The position numbers were made by a program, and so were the translations under genes. From Clostridiales bacterium (lineage in GTDB: Bacteria; Bacillota; Clostridia; Peptostreptococcales; Anaerovoracaceae), in assembly GCA_003542355.1 (NCBI GenBank), contig DPKU01000207.1:1-11493 (forward strand): DNA of 11,493 bases, in the 5' to 3' direction. Of this stretch, positions 5,612 to 11,493 are shown piece by piece (the first letter of the stretch is position 1; each line of letters opens with the position of its first letter). The notes beneath the pieces are model-generated. The model did not search any database, was not told where the DNA came from, and saw only the letters and a program-made list of their open reading frames with translations.

Positions 5612-7231
5612 ATGGACGTAACAGTAGCAGTTGTCAACGGTCAGGTGATCACGATGAAGGATCATCAGCAGGCGGAAGCCTTTGCTGTGTGCAAGGATCG
5701 CATCGTGAAAGTAGGCAGCACCGAAGAGATCCTGAAGTTGACGAATCCCATGACAAAGATCATCGATCTGAAAGGAAAAACGGCGCTCCCTGGTTTTATT
5801 GACACCCATCTGCACATCGTGGGCTACGGCTTCGCATTTGAAGCAGTTGACCTGCTGGGGGTCAAATCGATGAAAGAGCTCGTCGAAAGATGCAAAACCT
5901 ATATCGCAGAGAAAAAAGTGCCCGAGGGGACCTGGGTCATGGGACGCGGATTTGACCAGAATGCCTTTGCCGATGTAGAAGATTTTCCTACATCCAGGGA
6001 TCTCAACGCTATTTCCACGAAGCATCCGGTCCTGCTGATCCGGACCTGCGGACACATTGGCATCGTCAACGATCTGGCCTTGGAAGTTACAGGCGTCGGC
6101 AAGGAAACCTTTATCCGGGGCGGCAGCTTCGACCAGTATACGGACGGCACCCCCAACGGCGTCATCCGGGAAGCCTCCCTCGAATGGTTCAAGCAGCAGA
6201 TGGCCTACGCAAGAAGTGTAGAAGATCTGAAGCGCGCCATCACTGCGGGAACCAAAGTGCTGAACCAATTCGGCATTACATCGATCCATACGGAAGACTC
6301 CTACGACCTGGGATATTCAGGCAACCTGGAAAATTTGCACGAAGCTTATAAGCAGCTGATCATCGAAGGAAAGCTGACCCAGCGGATCTATCAAAAGATC
6401 TCCCTGCCCAGAATGGAGAACCTGAAAGCCTTTCTGGAAGGCCCGCTGCGGACCGGCATGGGCAACGACTACTTCCGGATCGGGCCGGTGAAGCTGTGGG
6501 CTGACGGCACCATCGGCGCCCACACCGCCTTTATGCTGGAAGATTATTCGGACCTGCCGGAAGGCGGGATCGGGATCGCTGTCTACGAAAACGACGAGAT
6601 CCGGGAAATGATCGAGCTGACACACCGGAACGGGATGCAGATGTGCATCCACGCCATTGGAGACGGCGCCCTTAAACAGGTGGTGGATGCCTACGACGAA
6701 GTGATCCAAAAGTATCCGGATATCCCCCATCGCCACAGGATCGTTCACTGCCAGATCGGAAACGATGGGCTGTACAAGAAGCTTGCGAAAAACGGACTCA
6801 ACATCAACATCCAGCCCATGCAGACCGAAACGGACTATCCGCTGATCGAACACAGGCTCGGGAAAGAACGGATCAAGCGCTGCCACGCCTGGAGGAGCCT
6901 GATCGATTACGGCGTTACCATCACCGGCAGTTCCGATGTACCCTGCACCAACAGCTTTGATGCGGCAGATGTATTTATCGGCATCGATGCCGTGGTCAAC
7001 CGGACCAAGTGGCTGCCCGAAGAATCTGTCACACCCTACGAAGCCCTGGAAATGTACACCATCAATGCAGCCTTTGCCGCCTTTGAAGAAGATGTCAAAG
7101 GCTCGCTGGAAGAAGGCAAACTGGCGGACTTCGTGATCGCCACCGGCAATCCCCTGGAAGAAGGCATTTCCATCAAAGACATCAAAGTGGAACAGACCTT
7201 TATGGGCGGGATCAAAGTATACGAAGCCTAG
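5612..7231 (+). CDS. YtcJ-like metal-dependent amidohydrolase (Amidohydro_3), first paralogue
   Basis: This 539-residue cytoplasmic hydrolase belongs to the amidohydrolase superfamily, YtcJ/Amidohydro_3 branch. A characterised relative is the N-substituted formamide deformylase NfdA; the substrate here is not known. A small beta domain (about 1-58 plus the C-terminus) flanks a TIM barrel. Expected metal and catalytic residues are present: DTHLH (64-68, His66 and His68), KLWADGT (294-300, Lys294), HAIGDG (347-352, His347), HRIVHCQ (375-381, His379) and GSSD (439-442, Asp442). The family-typical GHxxxxN block is intact (GHIGIVN, 147-153). The ATG at 5612 has AGGAGG five bases upstream; an earlier in-frame ATG at 5573 has no site. 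No signal peptide is seen. It ends before a strong terminator and converges with the ABC gene. It is paralogous to the hydrolase at 9211-10824. Confidence 0.93.
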   Translation: MDVTVAVVNGQVITMKDHQQAEAFAVCKDRIVKVGSTEEILKLTNPMTKIIDLKGKTALPGFIDTHLHIVGYGFAFEAVDLLGVKSMKELVERCKTYIAEKKVPEGTWVMGRGFDQNAFADVEDFPTSRDLNAISTKHPVLLIRTCGHIGIVNDLALEVTGVGKETFIRGGSFDQYTDGTPNGVIREASLEWFKQQMAYARSVEDLKRAITAGTKVLNQFGITSIHTEDSYDLGYSGNLENLHEAYKQLIIEGKLTQRIYQKISLPRMENLKAFLEGPLRTGMGNDYFRIGPVKLWADGTIGAHTAFMLEDYSDLPEGGIGIAVYENDEIREMIELTHRNGMQMCIHAIGDGALKQVVDAYDEVIQKYPDIPHRHRIVHCQIGNDGLYKKLAKNGLNINIQPMQTETDYPLIEHRLGKERIKRCHAWRSLIDYGVTITGSSDVPCTNSFDAADVFIGIDAVVNRTKWLPEESVTPYEALEMYTINAAFAAFEEDVKGSLEEGKLADFVIATGNPLEEGISIKDIKVEQTFMGGIKVYEA

Positions 7232-7251
7232 CGATCATCGCACATCGAGAA

Positions 7252-7285
7252 GCAGAGGGTCTTTGCGGATCCTCTGCCTTTTTAT
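7252..7285 (+). terminator. Intrinsic terminator of the first amidohydrolase
   Basis: GCAGAGGGTCT (7252-7262) pairs with GGATCCTCTGC (7267-7277) in an 11-base stem with a 4-base loop (TTGC), including two G-U pairs, followed by CTTTTTATT. The T-run lies on the plus strand. On the minus strand the stem is followed by TTCTCG, so it serves the ABC gene poorly if at all. Confidence 0.85.
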
Positions 7286-9039
7286 TCTTCATACATTCGA
7301 TAGAGCCCGGAGTAAACACCGTTCTTCGCCAGCAGTTCCTGATGTGTGCCCTTCTCTTCGATCCCATTTTCCGTAAGCACCAGAATGATGGATGCGTTGC
7401 GGATGGTGGTGAGCCGATGGGCGATGGTGAAGGTTGTGCGCCCTTCAGAAAGCAGTTCCAGAGATTTTTTGACCAGCAGCTCGCTTTCGTTGTCCAAAGC
7501 CGACGTCGCCTCATCCAGGATCAGGACCGGCGGATTTTTCAAGAATACCCGGGCAATGCTGATCCGCTGTTTTTGTCCGCCGGACAATTTAACGCCTCTT
7601 TCGCCCACGTACGTGTCGTACCCGTCCGGCAGCGCTGCGATGAAATCGTGGGCCGCTGCGTACCTAGCCGCCCGAGTCACTTCCTCGATGGAAGCGCCGG
7701 GCTTGCCGTATTGAATATTCTCAAAGACCGAGCCGGAAAACAAATATACATCCTGCTGGACAATGCCGATCTGAGAACGAAGGGATTGGATCGTCACATC
7801 CTTGATATCATAGCCGTCAATTAAAATCCTGCCTGAGGATACGTCGTAAAATCGGGGGATCAGGTTGCATAGCGTGGTTTTTCCGCTGCCGGAGGGGCCT
7901 ACCAGCGCTACGTTTTCTCCGGCGTGCACGATCAGGTCGATATCGGACAAAACGTTGCGATTGTTGTCTGAATAGCGGAAGCTGACCTTATCGAACCGCA
8001 TTTTACCGGTCACATCGGGAAGAACGATGGCATTTGCCGCATCGTCCACTTCCACCGGCGCATCCATGATCTCGATGAACCGCTCGATTCCCGTCACACC
8101 TCGCTGGAACTGCTCCGTAAATTCCACGATCCGGCGTATCGAAGCCAGCAACAGCGTCACATAGAGCAAAAAAGCCACCAGGTCGGGTGCTTCGATCCGC
8201 CGGTCGATCATGAACATTGCCCCCACGACGACCACTGCGATATACATGAGCCCGTCGAAGAATCGGATCGCACTGTGAAAGCCGGCCATGTACCGGTAGG
8301 CCTGGCGCTTGATCCGCAGAAAGCCTTCGTTTCCTTCCTTGAATTTTGCTTCTTCCACGTCTTCGTTGGCGAAGGATTTTACGACCCGGACGCCCAGCAG
8401 GCTGTCTTCCACCTTTGCATTCAGCTCTCCGATCTGGTTCCGTGATCTCTTGAAGGCGCTCCTCATTTTGAGATTGAAAGACGTGGCAAAGATCAGCATC
8501 AGGGGCAGCATTGCAAAAATGATCAGCGTGAGCATCACATCCATTTGGAGTAAAATGACGAAGGCGACACCGATCTTCACCGCAGCGATGAAGAACTCTT
8601 CCGGGCAATGGTGAGCAAATTCCGTCACGTCCATCAGATCACTGGTGATCCTGGCCATGATCTGACCGATTTTAGCGTTGTCATAATAGGAATACGATAA
8701 CTGCTGCAGGTGGCTGAACAGATCCTTTCGCATTCCCGTCTCGATGCGGGCGCCCATGGTATGGCCTACGGAAGTCATAAAATAGTTTGCCGTCACATCC
8801 ACCAGCCGCAGCGTCAGGTAAAAAGCCCCCAAACGAAGAACCATCTGTACGGTAAGTCCCGCCAAATCATTCATCCCCATATCCGTGATATACCGGATGA
8901 TCAGTGGGAGCGCCAGTTCGCAGACGGTGGTAAGCGCAGCGCAAAAAAGATCCAATACCAGGATCCAGCGATATTTTTTATAGTACGGTATAAATCTCTT
9001 CAAAAGATAGGAGGTTTGCATCGTTTTGTTGTCGTCCAT
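7282..9039 (-). CDS. ABC exporter half-transporter (fused permease and ATPase)
   Basis: This 585-residue protein has an N-terminal transmembrane domain of about six helices (roughly 20-310) fused to a nucleotide-binding domain (about 345-585). ATPase motifs are complete: A-loop Tyr356, Walker A GPSGSGKTT (381-389), Q-loop at 428-429, signature LSGGQ (485-489), Walker B VLILDE (505-510) and switch His541. This is the MsbA/BmrA layout of homodimeric lipid, drug or peptide exporters. No peptidase domain is present, so it is not a bacteriocin-processing type. Both catalytic sites look functional, so a homodimer is plausible and no partner gene is adjacent. The start at 9039 has GGAG eight bases upstream; Met7 is a possible alternative. 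It lies between the two amidohydrolase genes but on the opposite strand, so a shared role is not implied. The substrate is unknown. Confidence 0.95.
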   Translation of the reverse strand: MDDNKTMQTSYLLKRFIPYYKKYRWILVLDLFCAALTTVCELALPLIIRYITDMGMNDLAGLTVQMVLRLGAFYLTLRLVDVTANYFMTSVGHTMGARIETGMRKDLFSHLQQLSYSYYDNAKIGQIMARITSDLMDVTEFAHHCPEEFFIAAVKIGVAFVILLQMDVMLTLIIFAMLPLMLIFATSFNLKMRSAFKRSRNQIGELNAKVEDSLLGVRVVKSFANEDVEEAKFKEGNEGFLRIKRQAYRYMAGFHSAIRFFDGLMYIAVVVVGAMFMIDRRIEAPDLVAFLLYVTLLLASIRRIVEFTEQFQRGVTGIERFIEIMDAPVEVDDAANAIVLPDVTGKMRFDKVSFRYSDNNRNVLSDIDLIVHAGENVALVGPSGSGKTTLCNLIPRFYDVSSGRILIDGYDIKDVTIQSLRSQIGIVQQDVYLFSGSVFENIQYGKPGASIEEVTRAARYAAAHDFIAALPDGYDTYVGERGVKLSGGQKQRISIARVFLKNPPVLILDEATSALDNESELLVKKSLELLSEGRTTFTIAHRLTTIRNASIILVLTENGIEEKGTHQELLAKNGVYSGLYRMYEE

Positions 9040-9072
9040 AACATTTTCTCCAAGTCGCAGTGATCTTAATAT

Positions 9073-9101
9073 ATTGTATCACGAACCTTTTGATTTGACA
9101 C
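9073..9101 (-). promoter_or_regulatory. Predicted promoter of the ABC exporter
   Basis: On the minus strand GTGTCA (9096-9101), a 17-base spacer and TACAAT (9073-9078) form a promoter with an extended TG (TGATACAAT). The start codon lies 33 bases downstream of the -10. Confidence 0.5.
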
Positions 9102-9156
9102 ATACTATGCACTTCTCTGCCCATTCATTGCCCGATTGCCCGCGATCAATTAAATG

Positions 9157-9185
9157 TTGCCATCGCCCTGCATTATCTGTAATAT
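9157..9185 (+). promoter_or_regulatory. Candidate promoter of the second amidohydrolase
   Basis: TTGCCA (9157-9162), a 17-base spacer and TAATAT (9180-9185) lie just upstream of the AAGGAGG ribosome site (9199-9205). The leader would be about 20 bases. A perfect TTGACA at 9095-9100 is also present, but no -10 follows it at a usable distance. Confidence 0.35.
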
Positions 9186-9210
9186 GAAGCTGAGAACAAG
9201 GAGGTTCCCT

Positions 9211-10824
9211 ATGAAAAAGCTATTCTATAACGCAACATTCCACACCATGGACGACGGAAAGACCGCAAAGAGCCTGCTCAGCGAAGAAGGCCGCATTCTC
9301 GCGATGGATTGCGATCCAGCCGCCTATTCGGATGACCCTTCCTGCGAACGGATCGACCTGCAGGGCCGTACGGTACTTCCGGGCTTTCACGACAGCCACG
9401 AGCATTTCCTCTGTTATGCGATCGACAAGGAAAAAATCGACTTCTACAATGCTCGGAGCGTAGCGGAAATGGCGGAGATGACACGCCGCTATATCCGGGA
9501 GCGCAGCATCCCCAAGGGACAATGGGTCCAGGGCGGCGGCTGGAACGAGAACTTCTTCGATGTGAAAAAGGTACCCACCCGGCAACAGCTGGACGAAATG
9601 GCGCCGGACAATCCCGTGATGTTTACGAGAGCCTGCTGCAGCACTGCGGTAGCCAATACGGCGGCTCTGGAGCTGGCAGGCATTTATAAGGATCCTCCGA
9701 AGATGAGCGACGGCGAGGTCGTTTTGGACGAAAAAGGGATCCCCACGGGACTACTCAACGAAAGAGCGCGCTTTTATGTTTACAGCATTATTCCCAACAT
9801 CAGCAAGGATGATGTCAAGCAGCTGATCCTTGACTATCAGGAAGATCTGCTCAGAACGGGCTTGACCACCGTTCAGACCGACGATTTTAAGCTCTGGGAC
9901 GCCACATTCAAAGATATTTTGCAGGCGTACAAAGAGCTTGAGCAGGAAGGCAGGCTGAAAGTCCGATTTATTCAGCAGCTGAGACTGATCGACCACGAGG
10001 AACTGGACGCATATCTGGCCATGGGCATCAAACCTTATGAAGGTTCGGATAGGTTCAAGGTGGGCACCTTTAAGCTTTTACCTGACGGTTCCCTGGGCGG
10101 AAAGACCGCTGCGCTTCTGGCCCCTTACGAGGGAGAAAAAGAGAACAAGGGCATCCTTACCTATACACGGGAGCAACTGTACAGCCTGCTGGAAAAGGCC
10201 CACTTGAACGGCCTGCAGCTGGCTATGCACGCCATCGGTGACGGCACCATGGATCTGGTCCTGTCCTGCTACAAGGAACTGCAGGAGAAGCATCCGAAAG
10301 AAGACCCCAGGTTCCGCATCATCCACTGCCAGATCACCAACGAAGATATCCTGGACCGGTTCGCAGAGCAAAACGTGATCGCAGATATCCAGCCTCTGTT
10401 CATCAAAGCAGATATGGAAGTAGCCGAACAGCTCATCGGCAGGGAGCGGCTGCGCACCAGCTACAACTGGAAGTCGATGCTGCAAAAGGGCGTTCACATC
10501 TCCGGCAGCTCCGATGCCCCTGTGGAGTCCTTCGACCCCAGGCTGGCGATCTACTGTGCCGTCACTTCCAAGAACCTGGAAGGGAAACCCGAAGGCGGCT
10601 GGATGCCCGAACAGCGCCTTACCAGAGAAGAGGCAGTGGGACTTTACACGACGGGCGCTGCATACACTTGCTACGAGGAGAACATCAAAGGCATGCTGAA
10701 GCAGGGCTTCCTGGCCGACTTCATCGTGATGCCCGAAGATATCATGACGGTGCCCGAGGAGAGAATCCAGACGCTGAACGTGGACGAAGTCTGGGTAGGC
10801 GGAGAAAAAGTTTACGAAGGATAA
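9211..10824 (+). CDS. YtcJ-like metal-dependent amidohydrolase, second paralogue
   Basis: This 537-residue protein is a YtcJ/Amidohydro_3 hydrolase and a diverged paralogue of the gene at 5612-7231. The metal and catalytic set is kept: DSHEH (61-65, His63 and His65), KLLPDGS (288-294, Lys288), HAIGDG (340-345, His340), HCQI (372-375, His372) and GSSD (432-435, Asp435). Both end similarly (GGEKVYEG here, GGIKVYEA in the other). The block that reads GHIGIVN in the first copy reads CSTAVAN here (143-149), so the family-typical His is replaced by Ser144. This suggests a different substrate. The ATG at 9211 has AAGGAGG five bases upstream. No signal peptide is seen. The gene is divergent from the ABC exporter and convergent with the saccharopine-dehydrogenase-like gene across a bidirectional terminator. 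The substrate is unknown. Confidence 0.93.
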   Translation: MKKLFYNATFHTMDDGKTAKSLLSEEGRILAMDCDPAAYSDDPSCERIDLQGRTVLPGFHDSHEHFLCYAIDKEKIDFYNARSVAEMAEMTRRYIRERSIPKGQWVQGGGWNENFFDVKKVPTRQQLDEMAPDNPVMFTRACCSTAVANTAALELAGIYKDPPKMSDGEVVLDEKGIPTGLLNERARFYVYSIIPNISKDDVKQLILDYQEDLLRTGLTTVQTDDFKLWDATFKDILQAYKELEQEGRLKVRFIQQLRLIDHEELDAYLAMGIKPYEGSDRFKVGTFKLLPDGSLGGKTAALLAPYEGEKENKGILTYTREQLYSLLEKAHLNGLQLAMHAIGDGTMDLVLSCYKELQEKHPKEDPRFRIIHCQITNEDILDRFAEQNVIADIQPLFIKADMEVAEQLIGRERLRTSYNWKSMLQKGVHISGSSDAPVESFDPRLAIYCAVTSKNLEGKPEGGWMPEQRLTREEAVGLYTTGAAYTCYEENIKGMLKQGFLADFIVMPEDIMTVPEERIQTLNVDEVWVGGEKVYEG

Positions 10825-10828
10825 ATAG

Positions 10829-10862
10829 AAAACCCTGCGATCGTTGAGATCGCAGGGTTTTT
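10829..10862. terminator. Bidirectional intrinsic terminator
   Basis: AAAACCCTGCGATC (10829-10842) and its exact complement (10848-10861) form a perfect 14-base stem with a GTTGA loop. T-runs follow on both strands (TTTTT on plus, TTTT then CTATTT on minus). It fits termination of both convergent genes, which lie 50 bases apart. Confidence 0.92.
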
Positions 10863-10874
10863 GCTATTATGCCT

Positions 10875-11493
10875 TTACTGCTCCGCCATCGCCTTCTCTT
10901 CAATTTGCAAAGTGATGCCCAGATCTGCGGCGCATTTCAAGTAGTAATCGTTTTGCTCCTCCGTGAGCATGTCCGATGAAATCAGACCTTTCTGTGTGTA
11001 CAAATCATTTACGAACATCTTTGTAAACAATGCTCCCGCTTTTCCGGTCAAATACATTTCCGATGAAATCCCTGCTTTTTGGAAGGATTCAACAAGGCCC
11101 GGGGCGAATACATGGGTCTCGATCAATACCTTCTTTCCGTCTTTGATGCCGATTGCTTCCACGACCATAGCTCCTGAATCCGAAACCAGACCTTCCTTTA
11201 GGATTTCCTGTATTTCTTCCTTGTATCTGGGCGCCGGCGGGATATGCTGGAGAACCAAATGAAAGGGAATCACCTGCACGCCGTCCACGTCTTCGGGCGT
11301 CTTTGACAAGAGACCTGCACGGTACAACGGTTCTGAGAATTCCATGCCTGCGCCGCCATATTTAAAGTATACGTTTTGGACTCCCTTGAAGTACTTCTGC
11401 GCATTCATGCCCATGTGCAAGGGTTCATCGTGCGCGTGCTCCACGAGTCTGACTTCCTGATCCAGATAGTCGTATTTTCTGAAAATCGGCTTG
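10875..11493 (-). CDS. Saccharopine-dehydrogenase-like protein, C-terminal part, 5' end cut by window edge
   Basis: The C-terminal 205 residues of a longer protein are visible; the reading frame stays open to the window edge, so the N-terminal Rossmann domain is outside. The visible part resembles the C-terminal domain of saccharopine dehydrogenase/reductase-like proteins: a VVEAIGIKDGKK strand pair, a TGKAGALFTK segment, then QKGLISSDMLT and a final LGITL strand. Such enzymes use NAD(P) to make or split a secondary amine between an amino acid and an oxo acid, but many family members have unknown substrates. A GTG at 11444 is not taken as the start because the frame continues upstream (KPIFRKYDYLDQEV) in coding-like sequence. 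It converges with the second amidohydrolase. The family call is moderately sure because the nucleotide-binding motif cannot be seen. Confidence 0.65.
   Translation of the reverse strand, partial: KPIFRKYDYLDQEVRLVEHAHDEPLHMGMNAQKYFKGVQNVYFKYGGAGMEFSEPLYRAGLLSKTPEDVDGVQVIPFHLVLQHIPPAPRYKEEIQEILKEGLVSDSGAMVVEAIGIKDGKKVLIETHVFAPGLVESFQKAGISSEMYLTGKAGALFTKMFVNDLYTQKGLISSDMLTEEQNDYYLKCAADLGITLQIEEKAMAEQ

Noticed and set aside
5567..6289. Open frame of 240 codons on the minus strand
   Set aside because: It is antisense to the first amidohydrolase, whose motifs and ribosome site are clear. No family resemblance is seen on the minus strand.
9095..9100. Perfect TTGACA box on the plus strand upstream of the second amidohydrolase
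   Set aside because: No acceptable -10 sequence lies 16-18 bases downstream. The same bases serve better as the -35 region of the minus-strand ABC promoter.
5612..10824. Composite mobile element suggested by two similar genes flanking an ABC transporter
   Set aside because: The two amidohydrolases are diverged paralogues, not DNA repeats. No inverted ends, target duplications or transposase are visible.

Overview
The window looks like ordinary chromosomal DNA of an anaerobic, low-to-middle-GC Bacillota (Clostridia-type) bacterium. The reasons are strong AGGAGG-type ribosome binding sites on many genes, short gaps, oxygen-independent enzymes (QueH, a radical SAM protein), a WYL regulator and a type of small membrane protein common in that group. 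Species cannot be read from the sequence. No tRNA, rRNA, CRISPR array, transposase, phage gene or integration site was seen. No gene-free stretch exceeds about 170 bases.

Left part (1-5500). A 3'-truncated queH (epoxyqueuosine reductase) runs off the left edge and is divergent from a YhcC-type radical SAM gene. That gene converges, with a 28-base overlap, on thymidine kinase (tdk). Upstream of tdk on the same strand lie a 59-residue membrane protein and a WYL-domain transcriptional regulator. The regulator is divergent from a two-gene, translationally coupled unit: a GNAT acetyltransferase and a YhhN/TMEM86-like (lysoplasmalogenase family) membrane protein. This unit converges, again with a 28-base overlap, on a secreted or membrane-anchored protein of unknown function with four C-terminal membrane segments.

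Right part (5500-11493). Two paralogous YtcJ-like metal-dependent amidohydrolases (539 and 537 residues, same strand) are separated by an opposite-strand ABC exporter half-transporter. After the second amidohydrolase, and convergent with it, is the 3' part of a saccharopine-dehydrogenase-like gene that runs off the right edge. Two good intrinsic terminators close these convergent pairs, each in a 50-base gap.

The left genes look like housekeeping (tRNA modification, nucleotide salvage) mixed with local regulation and lipid or membrane functions. The right genes suggest hydrolysis of N-substituted amino-acid-like or formamide-like compounds, possibly with an opine-type oxidoreductase; this is inferred from families and proximity only. 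I found no clear new defence or mobile system. The best leads are the divergence between the two amidohydrolases, the unusual 5' end of the unknown membrane protein, and the WYL/small-protein/hairpin region.
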